The notes under the pieces are model-generated. The model was not told the origin of the DNA and made no database searches. It saw only the letters and a list, made by a program, of their open reading frames with translations. The position numbers and the translations under genes are program-made. Shown piece after piece: positions 42,012-52,109 of a DNA stretch of 64,000 bases. Source of the stretch: Stappia taiwanensis (GTDB lineage: Bacteria > Pseudomonadota > Alphaproteobacteria > Rhizobiales > Stappiaceae); NCBI RefSeq assembly GCF_014635285.1, contig NZ_BMCR01000002.1, forward strand, positions 496,001 through 560,000, written 5' to 3'. Each line of letters opens with the position of its first letter. Position 1 is the stretch's first letter.

Positions 42012-42145
42012 GGCTGTTGGTTTGCTTCGTCGCTATCTCCTCCCAGCGACGTCTGATGCGACCAGCTGTTCCCTCTGGAAGGTGATTGCGCCACTTAGGT
42101 GGCAAAATCGAATAACTGCCGGGCCCTGTGCCCGGCATTTTTTTT
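42012..42145 (+). ncRNA. abcR1: AbcR-type sRNA, first copy (alpha-r15 family)
   Basis: This predicted trans-acting small RNA of about 130 nt has a 5' hairpin CGTCGC/GCGACG (42028-42033 and 42046-42051) exposing the loop TATCTCCTCCCA, an anti-Shine-Dalgarno sequence like that used by AbcR to block ABC transporter mRNAs. A second hairpin around GCCAC/GTGGC and a terminator stem GCCGGGC/GCCCGGC with eight T residues follow. A second copy lies 278 bases downstream. Tandem arrangement beside an lsrB-like gene is the known AbcR1/AbcR2 layout. Ends are estimated from the -10 box and terminator, and the numbering of the copies is arbitrary. Confidence 0.82.
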
Positions 42146-42226
42146 GCCCTCATGAGCTTGCAGGCAATCACTTTTCTGACCGTGCCACCGAAACAGGCAG
42201 CGCCAAACGCCCCCCCCCTCTCATTT

Positions 42227-42284
42227 TGCATGGCTGGAATGCAGCGCTGCCTCTTGCATAGCCACGTTGTGCACTGCATATAAG
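42227..42284 (+). promoter_or_regulatory. promoter region of the second AbcR-type sRNA
   Basis: The same two dyads recur: TGCA-N9-TGCA at 42227-42243 and TGCA-N11-TGCA at 42255-42273, then TATAAG at 42279-42284. The spacing from box to box equals that of the first copy, while the spacer bases differ at several positions. Confidence 0.6.
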
Positions 42285-42289
42285 CAACA

Positions 42290-42423
42290 GGCTTCTGGTT
42301 TGCTTCGTCGCTATCTCCTCCCAGCGACGTCTGATGCGACCAGTTGTTCCCTCTGGAAGGTGATTGCGCCACCTAGGTGGCAAAATCGAATAACTGCCGG
42401 GCCCTGTGCCCGGCATTTTTTTT
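42290..42423 (+). ncRNA. abcR2: AbcR-type sRNA, second copy (alpha-r15 family)
   Basis: This copy is almost identical to the first across the transcribed region: the CGTCGC hairpin with the TATCTCCTCCCA loop (42306-42329), the central GCCACCTAGGTGGC palindrome (perfect here, one base different in the first copy) and the GCCGGGC/GCCCGGC terminator with eight T residues ending at 42423. The 5' part before the first hairpin differs slightly, so the two RNAs could have partly different targets. Ends are estimated. Confidence 0.82.
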
Positions 42424-42446
42424 GCCCCTTCGCGGACGGGCGCCCC

Positions 42447-43445
42447 TCACATATAGAGCGCCTCGCCCTCCAGCCCCGTGTAGAGCCCGGCCACCTGTTC
42501 GCCATAACCGTTGAAGAGCCGGGTCGGTATCCGCTCGCCGGTGGCGAGCAGCCGCTCGCTCGCCTGGCTCCAGCGCGGATGCGGCACCTCAGGGTTCACA
42601 TTCGCCCAGAAGCCATATTCGGACGCGGCGATCTGTTCCCAGAAACTGACCGGCCGCGTGTCGGTGAAGCTGATCCGCACGATCGACTTGATCGACTTGA
42701 AGCCGTATTTCCACGGCACCGCCAGCCGCAGCGGCGCGCCGAACTGCTTCGCCAGCGGCTTGCCGTAGACCCCGGTGGCGATGAACGCCAGCTCGTTGGT
42801 CGCCTCGGCCAGGGTCAACCCCTCCACATAGGGCCAGGGATACCAGGACGCCCGCTGCCCGGTGGCCACATCCGGATCGAGAAAGGTCTCCATGCGCAGG
42901 TATTTCGCATCCGAACTCGGCGCGGCCAGCCGCACCAGCTCGGCCAGCGCGAAGCCGGACCAGGGCACCGTCATCGACCAGGCCTCGACACAGCGATGCC
43001 GGTAAAGCCGCTCCTCAAGCGGCATTTTCTTCAGGAGATCGTCAATGGCAATGGTCTGGGGATTGTCGCACAGCCCGTCGATCCGCAGCTCCCAGGGGCG
43101 GATCTTCAGCGCCTGGGCGGCGCTGGCGATCTGCTTGTGCGAGCCAAATTCATAGAAGTTGTTGTAGGTGGAGGTGATCGCCTCCGGCGTCAGCGGCCGG
43201 CCCGCCGTGTACGCCTCGTTGCGCGGCACGGGATAGAGCCCGGCGCTCGGGTCACCCTCCGCCGCCAGCGCCCCGCCCGGCAAGAGGGCGCTGCCCGCAA
43301 TTCCTCCGGCGGCAATCGCTCCAGCAGCCACCCCTCCGGCTGTAAGGCCGAACCCGGCAAGCAGCTGGCGCCGATTGAGAAATACCGCCTCTGGCGTTGC
43401 AGTCGCTTCCGGCAGTTCCCACCCGCGTTTGCGCAGGATGTGCAT
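42447..43445 (-). CDS. msrP: methionine sulfoxide reductase catalytic subunit MsrP
   Basis: This periplasmic molybdoenzyme repairs oxidised methionines in envelope proteins. The 332-residue precursor has a twin-arginine signal (NRRQLLAGFGLTAGG, about residues 24-38) and a sulfite-oxidase-type fold with the molybdenum-ligand cysteine in RHRCVEAWSMTVPW. The ATG at 43445 is chosen; the frame extends far upstream without coding character. The membrane haem partner MsrQ, usually the next gene, is not found here. Its end faces the terminator of the second sRNA. Confidence 0.93.
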   Translation of the reverse strand: MHILRKRGWELPEATATPEAVFLNRRQLLAGFGLTAGGVAAGAIAAGGIAGSALLPGGALAAEGDPSAGLYPVPRNEAYTAGRPLTPEAITSTYNNFYEFGSHKQIASAAQALKIRPWELRIDGLCDNPQTIAIDDLLKKMPLEERLYRHRCVEAWSMTVPWSGFALAELVRLAAPSSDAKYLRMETFLDPDVATGQRASWYPWPYVEGLTLAEATNELAFIATGVYGKPLAKQFGAPLRLAVPWKYGFKSIKSIVRISFTDTRPVSFWEQIAASEYGFWANVNPEVPHPRWSQASERLLATGERIPTRLFNGYGEQVAGLYTGLEGEALYM

Positions 43446-43581
43446 CGGCAGTCCCTTTCCAGTCAGATCACATGTCTCCTTCTGGCTAGCGCTCCGCGAC
43501 CTCGCGTGCAAATCAAGCCCGGTTGATCGGGCGGGCAGGACGGAGCCCTTCCGCCCCGTCCCGCCGTGCCCCATCGCCCCT

Positions 43582-45657
43582 TCAGGCGGCCTTGCGGCCA
43601 TGGCGCGCCAACACCTGATCGGCCGCCTTGCCGCCGAGCTCCGCCAGGTGATCGAACCGCTTGCTGTAGCTCGCCACGCCAGCGGTCGCCGAACGCAGCT
43701 CAATGATCAGCCCGCCGATCTCCGCTTCCGGCATCATCGCCCGCACCTCATCCCAGCCGGGCCAGCCGGCGCGTGCATCGAACCCGAGCAACTGCCCGCG
43801 CCGCGCCGAAACGATGCCGTTGATCCGCGCCGTCGCATCGCTTGGACAATAGACCGTCACCTCATGCACCGGCTCCAGCAGCACCGGCTTGCACATGGGA
43901 AGCCCCTCGCGCATGGCCTGGATCGCCGCCATGCGGAACGCCTGATCGGAGGAATCGACGCTGTGGTAGGAGCCATCGGTCAGCGTCACCGCCAGATCGA
44001 CCGTGGGAAAGCCGAGGGTTCCCCTCTGCAAGGCCTCCTCCACCCCGGCCCGCACCGCCGAGATATACTGTTTCGGCACCACCCCGCCGGTGATGGTGTC
44101 CGTGAAGACGAACCCATCGCCGCGCCCGAGCGGGCGGATCTCCAGCGCCACATCGCCGAACTGCCCGTGGCCGCCCGACTGTTTCTTGTAGCGCGAGCGG
44201 ACCGCCGCCGTGGCACGGATGGTCTCCCGATAAGGCACCGCCGGATCGCCGGTTTCCACCGACAGGCCGTATTTGCCCGTGAGCCGCTCCAGGGCAACGC
44301 GCAGATGCATTTCGCCCTGCCCTTCGACCAGGGTTTCCGTCGCGTCCTGCAACTGGGTGACCACCAGCGACGGATCCTCCTCCACCAGCTTGGCCAGTGC
44401 GCTGGTCAGCTTGACCTCGTCCCGGCGCTCCTTCGGCCGCACCGCAAGCGCCAGCACCGGCTGCGCCGGCGCCAGGGGCGCCAGTTGCGGCGCCGGGTGT
44501 AGCAGCCCGAGCGTCTCGCCGGTCAGCACCCCTTCCAGCTTGCCAAGCGCCACCGTATCGCCGACCTCCGCCCGATCGCACTTGAGCGCCTGCTGCCCCA
44601 TCACCGTGTAGAGACCAGACACCCGCGCCGGGCTGCCATCGGCGCGCTGCAAGGTATCCGCATCGCCAACCGACCCGGCCAGCACCCGCGCCACCGACAG
44701 CTTGCCCGCATGCAGCGTGTGCACGGTCTTGAGAATCTGAAGCACCGTGTCGCCGCGCTCCTCCAGCCCGAGGCGGGCGGCGGTGGCGCCAATCCCCGGC
44801 GCCTCGTGGCGGATCGCCTTCAGCAAGCGGCCGATGCCATGGCCATGCTCGGCCGATCCGAACAGGACCGGCAGGATCATGCCCTCGCGCATTTCCCCGG
44901 ACAGATCCGCGAACACCCGCTCCCGCTCCGGCGCGGTATCCTCCAGAAGCGCCTCCATCAGCACATCGTCATGATCGGCCAGCGTTTCCAGCATGGAGAA
45001 CCGCGCCTCGATCTCGCGCGCCACCTCCTCGCCGGGGATCTCGATCACCTCGCTTTCGGCCTGCTCGCGGTAGACATGCGCCCGCTCCAGCGCCAGGTCG
45101 ATGTAGCCGGTGGCAACCCCCTCCGACCAGATCGGGATCTGGCGCAGAACCAAGGGCACGCTGGAGGCCGGCTGCAGCATCTGCAGCACCTCACGCATGC
45201 GCAAGGAGGCCTTGTCGATCTTGTTGAGGAACAGAACATGCGGAATGCCGTGGTCCTCAAGCTGCTTCAGGATCACCTGCAGCGCCGCGACCTTCTTTTC
45301 ATCCGCTTCGACGACGACCACGGCCAGATCGATCCCCGGCAGAACGCCGGCGCTCTCGCCGAGAAAATCGACGGCACCGGGGCAATCGAGAAAGGTGATG
45401 CGCTCACCGAGATACGCTGCCTCGGCGATGTTCACCTCAACGCTCATGGAATGGGCGCGCGCCTCCGGCGCCCCGTCGCCGACGGTGTTTCCCGCCGCGA
45501 TCGTTCCCTGCCGCTGAATGGCCCCCGTGCGCGCCAGAAGCGCTTCGAGCAAGGTCGTCTTGCCGCTGCCGAACGGCCCGACGATGCCGATGCACCGGGG
45601 CCCCGTTTCCCTGCCGCCGTTGAAACCACCGCCTCCGGATCCGCTGTCCGCGCCCAT
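43582..45657 (-). CDS. elongation factor G-like GTPase
   Basis: This 691-residue EF-G paralogue has a GTPase domain with GPFGSGKT (G1), DCPGAVDF (G3) and NKID (G4), followed by EF-G domains II to V (QSGGHGQFGDVALEIRPL, ARINGIVSARRGQLLGFDAR). The region where EF-G has its switch I RGITI sequence reads SMSVEVNI, so this is the EF-G-like subgroup, not the housekeeping fusA. Its cellular role is unknown; ribosome recycling has been suggested for other EF-G2 proteins. The ATG at 45657 has GGGAG upstream; an ATG at 45681 is the alternative. Confidence 0.88.
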   Translation of the reverse strand: MGADSGSGGGGFNGGRETGPRCIGIVGPFGSGKTTLLEALLARTGAIQRQGTIAAGNTVGDGAPEARAHSMSVEVNIAEAAYLGERITFLDCPGAVDFLGESAGVLPGIDLAVVVVEADEKKVAALQVILKQLEDHGIPHVLFLNKIDKASLRMREVLQMLQPASSVPLVLRQIPIWSEGVATGYIDLALERAHVYREQAESEVIEIPGEEVAREIEARFSMLETLADHDDVLMEALLEDTAPERERVFADLSGEMREGMILPVLFGSAEHGHGIGRLLKAIRHEAPGIGATAARLGLEERGDTVLQILKTVHTLHAGKLSVARVLAGSVGDADTLQRADGSPARVSGLYTVMGQQALKCDRAEVGDTVALGKLEGVLTGETLGLLHPAPQLAPLAPAQPVLALAVRPKERRDEVKLTSALAKLVEEDPSLVVTQLQDATETLVEGQGEMHLRVALERLTGKYGLSVETGDPAVPYRETIRATAAVRSRYKKQSGGHGQFGDVALEIRPLGRGDGFVFTDTITGGVVPKQYISAVRAGVEEALQRGTLGFPTVDLAVTLTDGSYHSVDSSDQAFRMAAIQAMREGLPMCKPVLLEPVHEVTVYCPSDATARINGIVSARRGQLLGFDARAGWPGWDEVRAMMPEAEIGGLIIELRSATAGVASYSKRFDHLAELGGKAADQVLARHGRKAA

Positions 45658-45852
45658 GACCGCAACTCCCTTGCCTTGCATCAACAGGAGGGACCGGGCA
45701 CGGCGGAACCAGACCGGCGCCGCGCACGGCACCCCCGCCCGCCGACGGCGAGCGGATGATCATGGTCGCGCCACTGGATCAAGGAACGCAAGGGAAACCG
45801 TTCCCGCAGCGCAGCACGAGGACTGCGGTCAAGCGGCGCAGCCAAACGAAAA

Positions 45853-45874
45853 CGGGGCGGCCAAGGCCGCCCCG
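45853..45874 (-). terminator. intrinsic terminator of the aminotransferase gene
   Basis: A perfect 10-bp stem CGGGGCGGCC/GGCCGCCCCG with a 2-base gap lies 34 bases past the stop and continues as TTTTCGTTTG on the minus strand. Confidence 0.8.
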
Positions 45875-45907
45875 AATTCTGGCAATTTGTCGGAAAACCC
45901 GTGCGGA

Positions 45908-47149
<1,242 letters not shown>

Positions 47150-47262
47150 CTACTTCCGGCCCAGTATCCATGCAAGGCCATCGCGCCCGCCCAAGGGGAA
47201 TTCCTCCACCTTTGGCCCCCCAGGCCGGGCCGGACATCTTCCGCCCCCCCGTCTTCAGACGG

Positions 47263-47691
47263 TTAGACGTCGAGCCGCAGCTGCGGCAGCCCGTCCGAGG
47301 TCCGCTCGCGCGAATGCCCGTCCGGCCCGACGACACCCCGGATTCGCGTTCGGAAATTCGAAAAGCTGTCGAAGGTGACCACATCGACCGCCTCATCCAG
47401 ATCGAGCACCAGGCGGAACCAGCCAGGGCGCACCATCTCCACCGCGACGATGGTCGCCGAGAAGGCTTGCGACAGATAGCTGCCCTCGACCCGGCCGCCG
47501 GGCGACCAGCTCTCCGGCGGCCGGTTGCCCATCGCCGCGTGGAAGGCGTTCCAATCGCGAAAGCCATGTTGATGGGCCACCAGCTCAAGGGCATTGCCAT
47601 GGCTGACCGGCGTGCCTTGCGCGTCAAGCTGCGCGCGCAGCCGTTTGGCCAGCCGCTTCGCCTCGGCGACGGTGGGAAGCTGTCCGCTCAT
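47263..47691 (-). CDS. small glyoxalase-superfamily-like protein
   Basis: This 142-residue protein begins with a helical segment TVAEAKRLAKRLRAQLDAQGTPVSHGNALELVAHQHGFRDWNAFHAAM, typical of proteins annotated as glyoxalase-superfamily in Rhizobiales, and ends in a beta-rich half. No metal-binding glyoxalase motif is evident, so catalytic activity should not be assumed. It overlaps the upstream MATE gene by four bases (ATGA), pointing to a two-gene operon. Confidence 0.65.
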   Translation of the reverse strand: MSGQLPTVAEAKRLAKRLRAQLDAQGTPVSHGNALELVAHQHGFRDWNAFHAAMGNRPPESWSPGGRVEGSYLSQAFSATIVAVEMVRPGWFRLVLDLDEAVDVVTFDSFSNFRTRIRGVVGPDGHSRERTSDGLPQLRLDV

Positions 47692-49094
47692 GCCGCGTCC
47701 TCCGCCGTTGCCCGAAACAGCCCCAGGCGGAGCGCGTGGCGCCGTGCGTTGCGTGTCAGCACCAGCAAGGTAAGCGCCAGCAGCAGAGCCTCGGCGACCG
47801 GCCCGGCGCTCCAGATGCCGATTTCCCCGAACTGCGCCGACAGGATGAACGTTAGCGGGATCGCGAAGAGATACGGCTTGGCCAGACCGAGAAGGGCAGC
47901 GCGGGCGGCCTCGCCAATCGCCTGGAAATAGGTGGCGATCATCATCAGCGGGCCGGCGAGAACAAACAGGGTCACGACGACGGGCAGGATGCGGGCAACC
48001 TCGGCGACAACGGCGGGATCATCGACAAAGGCGCCGCCGATGCCTTGCGCGAACAGCGTCATGATGACTTGCAGCGCCGCGCAATAGGCAAAGGCGATGC
48101 TCACCGCGAGCTTCAGGCTGTTGTCCGAGCGTCGCCATTGCCGCGCACCGAAATTGTTGCCGGTGATCGTCTGCATCGCATGGGACAGGCCAAGCAGCGG
48201 CAGGAAGGCAAAGGTCATGACCCGCGTGATGATGCCATAGGCCGAGACCGTCTCCGCATAGCCGGGACTGGTAAGGATCTGCAGCGCCATCATGATGGCC
48301 GCGGAGCCCAGCGCCAGGCCGATGAAGTTCAGGCTCTGCGGCGCTCCGAGCGCCAGAATGCGCCCCCAGCCGTGAAACACGCCATGCTGAAGGAGCGCGC
48401 TCGGGCGAAGGGCCGTTCTCCCGCGAAACCGGAAGGCCAGAATGATGGCGAAGGCCAGCGCCTGCGCCATGGCCGTGCCATAGGCCGATCCGGCGACGCC
48501 CAACTCAAGCAGCGCGATCAGCACATAGTTGAAGCCGATGTTCGCCAGCGAAACCAGAAGGCTCATCGCCGCCATGAAACCGACCCGCCCCTCATTGCGC
48601 AACGTGTCGGAATTGACGGAGAGGACGAAGAGCAGCGGCGAAAACAGCACCGTGATCCGCAGATAGATCAGCCCCATCCGCGCCAGCTCCGGCGACCCGC
48701 CGGCGGCCAGCTCGGTGAGCTGACGGCCGAAGCCGGCAAACAGCAGAATCAGCACCGCCGCGATCACCAGCGCCAGACCATGGGCGCCGGCGAAGACCAT
48801 GCGCGCTTCGGTCAGACGCCGGCCGCCGAGGTGCCGGGCCAGCAGGCTGGACATGCCGCTCGACACCAGGGTCGAGAGCGCCACGATCAGCATGTAGATC
48901 GGAAACATCAAGGTGACCGCCGCCAGCGCCTGCGGGCCGACATAGTGCCCGAGGAACAGGGCATCGGCGACGGCAAGCAACCCGTTCATCCCCATCACGA
49001 AGATGATCGGCAGCGCGGTCCTGGCGTAGATGGAGCCGAGCGGCCCATCGAGAAACATGTTGGTGGGAGGCCCGGACGCGACGGCGTCGGACAT
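47688..49094 (-). CDS. MATE family efflux transporter
   Basis: This 468-residue membrane protein has twelve hydrophobic segments and the MATE duplication: ALPIIFVMGMNGLLAVADALFLGHYVGPQALAAVTLMFPIYM in the first half and PLLGLSHAMQTITGNNFGARQWRRS in the second. MATE proteins export drugs and metabolites using sodium or proton gradients. The ATG at 49094 is preferred, since upstream in-frame sequence to 49223 lacks a plausible leader. It is translationally coupled to the next gene. The substrate is unknown. Confidence 0.9.
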   Translation of the reverse strand: MSDAVASGPPTNMFLDGPLGSIYARTALPIIFVMGMNGLLAVADALFLGHYVGPQALAAVTLMFPIYMLIVALSTLVSSGMSSLLARHLGGRRLTEARMVFAGAHGLALVIAAVLILLFAGFGRQLTELAAGGSPELARMGLIYLRITVLFSPLLFVLSVNSDTLRNEGRVGFMAAMSLLVSLANIGFNYVLIALLELGVAGSAYGTAMAQALAFAIILAFRFRGRTALRPSALLQHGVFHGWGRILALGAPQSLNFIGLALGSAAIMMALQILTSPGYAETVSAYGIITRVMTFAFLPLLGLSHAMQTITGNNFGARQWRRSDNSLKLAVSIAFAYCAALQVIMTLFAQGIGGAFVDDPAVVAEVARILPVVVTLFVLAGPLMMIATYFQAIGEAARAALLGLAKPYLFAIPLTFILSAQFGEIGIWSAGPVAEALLLALTLLVLTRNARRHALRLGLFRATAEDAA

Positions 49095-49319
49095 TGAACC
49101 ATCTGGCGCGGGCGCGCCGGAGGTGGGGGCATCAGGCAAGGTCCCGTACTCCTCGTGCAAAAATCGCGCAAGACAAGGACGGGAACCCGCATTGCCATCC
49201 GCGCGACATGCGTGGAGGATCACATGGACACTCTGATACGGAACTTCACCGGGACAACATGTCAGCGGGTGGCGGGCGTCCGCAGCCTCAACCGCAGATA
49301 ACGCGAAGCGGCGTTCCCG

Positions 49320-50453
49320 TCAATGCTTGCTCTCGATCATCAGATGCCGCCCGTTGCCCGAATCGATCAGCGTGGCGCGCAGGCGCTTGCTGCGCGACAC
49401 CCCATCGAAACCGCTGACGGTCGCCTGAAAGGGCGTCGCCCCCTCCTTGCGCGCATGGTCGATCAGCGACATGAAGGTCCGGGGATGCAGCATGGTCTCG
49501 GTGATCGGTGCCGATTCCATCAGCTGCTCGGTGATGGCGAAGGTCTTGCGGGCCGCCGCATTGGCCGAGACCAGCATTCGGGTCTTGAGATCGACGACCA
49601 GCAGCGGCGCGTGCACCGCGTTGAACAATTGCTGGTAATCGACCGAACAGTCGTTGACCTTCTCCGCCGTGAACACCACGCCGCCCAGCCCGGCGGAGAC
49701 CTTGAACGGCATCATCTCGTAGGTCAGCGTCATGGAATCGCCGCTGGCGAGGAAGAAGCGCTTCTTGGCCTCCATGGGTGCGCGCCGGGCAAGCGTCGTC
49801 AGCAGCACCGACGTCAGCGTCTTGCCGACACGGTTTGGAATATGCGCCACGTTGCGGCCGATGCACAGGGTGGGATCGGCAATGTGAAACAGATCGAACA
49901 GCGCCTCGTTGGCGTAGCGCAGGTAGCCGAAGCTGTCGACCACCAGAACCGCCTTCTCGGAGCCTTCCACCAGATGGCGGATCAGCGGCGCGACGCCGCG
50001 CACGGCGGTGCCGCCCGCGTCCTCCTCGCCATCGGGACAGGCAACCACGGTGACGAAGGTGCGCCCCCCTTCCGCCTGATAGCGCGAGGCAAGCAGCGAC
50101 AGGCCATTGCCGGGCTCCCCGCCGCCCAGTTCCGCCGGCCCCGCCTTGCCGCTCCTGACGGCCTGCTGCACCAGCGACAGGATCTGCCGCTGATCGTTCT
50201 GCGCCAGATGGCGCAAGGCGTTGGACAAAGGCGCCTCGTTCAGCCCCGCCGTTTCGGCAAAATCCAGCACCGGAGACTCAAGCCAGACAATGCGCTTTGC
50301 CTGGATATCGACCATGAAGAACGACAGGCCGGCCAGCGACAGGGCAGGCTCGCCGCCCACGGCAGTCGGGACCAGGGCGGTGCCGCCCTCCTGCATCAAA
50401 TCCTGCCGTGCGGGAAGCTGATCATCCCGGTCCGCTGCGCCCATGCCAAACAT
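49320..50453 (-). CDS. PAS domain protein without visible output domain
   Basis: This 377-residue soluble protein contains two or three PAS-like segments (GLSFFMVDIQAKRIVWLESPVLDF near residue 55; KAVLVVDSFGYLRYANEALFDLFHIADPTLCIGRNV near 165-200; APLLVVDLKTRMLVSANAAARKTFAITEQLM near 280-310). No kinase, GGDEF, EAL or DNA-binding domain is seen, so it must act through a partner or as a sensor only. Starts at 50453 or 50444 are possible. No signalling partner is adjacent, and the ligand is unknown. Confidence 0.72.
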   Translation of the reverse strand: MFGMGAADRDDQLPARQDLMQEGGTALVPTAVGGEPALSLAGLSFFMVDIQAKRIVWLESPVLDFAETAGLNEAPLSNALRHLAQNDQRQILSLVQQAVRSGKAGPAELGGGEPGNGLSLLASRYQAEGGRTFVTVVACPDGEEDAGGTAVRGVAPLIRHLVEGSEKAVLVVDSFGYLRYANEALFDLFHIADPTLCIGRNVAHIPNRVGKTLTSVLLTTLARRAPMEAKKRFFLASGDSMTLTYEMMPFKVSAGLGGVVFTAEKVNDCSVDYQQLFNAVHAPLLVVDLKTRMLVSANAAARKTFAITEQLMESAPITETMLHPRTFMSLIDHARKEGATPFQATVSGFDGVSRSKRLRATLIDSGNGRHLMIESKH

Positions 50454-50489
50454 CCATATTGCGGCGACGGCACGCCAGTGCCCCGCCAT

Positions 50490-50844
50490 GTCTCAAGCCA
50501 TCCGCCCCGATCAAGGTCCTGGACCGATCGGCATCCCTGGATGGAACACTGTCACTTTCACCGGCGCTTCCCGAGCGTGAAGACGTGACCCTCGTCCTGT
50601 CTGTCGCGCCTTGCCCTGAAGGCACAATCCGGCACAGGACCTTACGTTTAATATGCCAAAGCGCTCCTGAAAACTCGGTAAATGCGCACGCCGCAATTCA
50701 CGCGGCAAAAGGGAGCGCACTCTCCCCGCTCGCCTTGAAAGTGCCGCGAAATGACACCGGAAGCGCCCGAAAGCCGGCCCGCACCGGCCCCTTTCCCCCG
50801 TCAGTCTGATCTCATCGCAACGAACTGAAACCGGGAAGATTGCC
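50490..50844. other. intergenic region without supported gene
   Basis: These 355 bases separate two divergent transcription units. I see no gene with coding character and no strong hairpin; promoters for both sides are probably here, but no clear hexamers were found. Confidence 0.4.
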
Positions 50845-51129
50845 ATGCGTATCCGGACTTCATCGAAGCAGACACCCCGCCGGCAGATCGTCCGCGCGAT
50901 CGGCCTGGCCCTGATCGGCGCGGTGCCGCCGGCGCTGTTCGCCTCCAGCGCCCGAGCCGCCGGAACCAGCGTCGCCGACGACTGGACCATCGGTCTCCTG
51001 AGCCTCACCTTCGGCGCCATGCTGGTCGTCCTGACGATTCTGGCCGGACAGATGTCGCGCAACTTCCAGGCCGGGATGCGCGCCCGCATCGAGGCGGCAC
51101 GCCGACTGAACGGAGATGCCCCGCAATGA
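50845..51129 (+). CDS. small membrane protein, 94 residues
   Basis: This protein opens with a basic segment and a hydrophobic stretch that could be a signal peptide (AIGLALIGAVPPALFASSARA), followed by one clear membrane helix (WTIGLLSLTFGAMLVVLTILAG) and a basic C-terminal helix. It overlaps the following small gene by four bases (ATGA), so both are made together. No family is recognised. An ATG with GGGAAGA upstream supports the start. Confidence 0.7.
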   Translation: MRIRTSSKQTPRRQIVRAIGLALIGAVPPALFASSARAAGTSVADDWTIGLLSLTFGAMLVVLTILAGQMSRNFQAGMRARIEAARRLNGDAPQ

Positions 51130-51338
51130 AACTGATCCAGCAACTGGCCGGCGTCGCCGGCCGTGAGATGCCCAGCGACCGCGACGCGGCCGCCCTGCTC
51201 GGCCTCGCCGTGGCCATTGGCCTCCTGTTCGCCGGCGCACTGACCCTGTTTGGCGGCCCCCTGGCCGCATCGCTGAAGAGCATCGAGACGGACGCGCCCA
51301 GCCAACAGATCGTCCATACCCCTTCGCCTGAGAAGTAA
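51126..51338 (+). CDS. small membrane protein, 70 residues
   Basis: This 70-residue protein has one hydrophobic helix (AALLGLAVAIGLLFAGALTLFGGPLAA, about residues 22-48) with a polar tail. It is translationally coupled to the preceding 94-residue membrane protein, and the pair looks like a small two-component membrane unit. I do not recognise a family. The function is unknown. Confidence 0.65.
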   Translation: MKLIQQLAGVAGREMPSDRDAAALLGLAVAIGLLFAGALTLFGGPLAASLKSIETDAPSQQIVHTPSPEK

Positions 51339-51561
51339 GCCTATCGGCCACGATCTCCACTCATGCCACCCTGTGCCCGGCCCGGCGTCGCCGCCGCCGC
51401 CGGGCAGGCCGGTCTTGCAGTTCCTCGAAAAAGCCGCGATAAGCAGGCGGACGGATGGACAAATTCCTCTCGTCCCGCGCGCCAGCGGTTTCCTGTGCCG
51501 CGCGGTCCAGATCAACGCGCAACGATGGATTGCCGCGCCATTCGAGGTGGAGAGCCAGACC

Positions 51562-51972
51562 ATGCCGGTCGATTTATCCCTGTCCCCAGACACGATGCGC
51601 ATGTTCGTGCAAAAAGCCCGCGCGGCTGCGTCCAGCGACAATGACGGGTTTGAGGATGGACGGGACCACGAGGTCGAGTTCGACGTCGACACGCTTGAGG
51701 ACAGTCATGCCCATGACGGCCTTGCGGAAGAGGAAAGCGAAGATCTCTCCGGCGAGGAACTGCGTGAGCTGATCGAGGACCTCAACGTCGATGAGGCCGC
51801 CGAGCTTGTCGCCATCGTCTGGATCGGGCGCGGCGACTACGATCAATCCGACTTCGAGCAGGCCGTCGAGCAGGCGCGCGAGCGGGCCGTCGGCTCCACC
51901 GCGACCTATCTGATCGGCATGCCGCTCTTCGCCGACCATCTGGAAGCCGGGCTCGACGCACTCGACGTCTGA
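51562..51972 (+). CDS. DUF3775 domain protein
   Basis: This acidic 136-residue protein contains the DUF3775 pattern: LSLSPDTMRMFVQKARA at the N-terminus, a very acidic middle (DVDTLEDSHAHDGLAEEESED) and LREL IEDLNVDEAAELVAIVWIGRGDYD followed by TYLIGMPLFADHLEAGLDAL. The family is widespread in alphaproteobacteria and has no known function. The ATG at 51562 is chosen because the domain starts there; upstream in-frame sequence is not conserved in style. Confidence 0.8.
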   Translation: MPVDLSLSPDTMRMFVQKARAAASSDNDGFEDGRDHEVEFDVDTLEDSHAHDGLAEEESEDLSGEELRELIEDLNVDEAAELVAIVWIGRGDYDQSDFEQAVEQARERAVGSTATYLIGMPLFADHLEAGLDALDV

Positions 51973-52056
51973 GGGCAAAAACGCCAGCATTCCGCCCATT
52001 CGCGGCGAAACCTTTGGATAACCGGCGACGCCCAGGGCGCGCCGGTTTACTTTTTG

Positions 52057-52064
52057 TTAACCAT
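52057..52064 (+). promoter_or_regulatory. TTAACCAT half-site, possible CtrA box
   Basis: TTAACCAT in an AT-rich context lies 46 bases before the 44-codon gene at 52110. CtrA boxes in alphaproteobacteria are TTAA-N7-TTAA or the half-site TTAACCAT. No second TTAA at the right spacing is present. Confidence 0.3.
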
Positions 52065-52109
52065 AAAGCCTAAATTTCAGGGTTCGATTGTCGCGACGGA
52101 GACGAGCGC

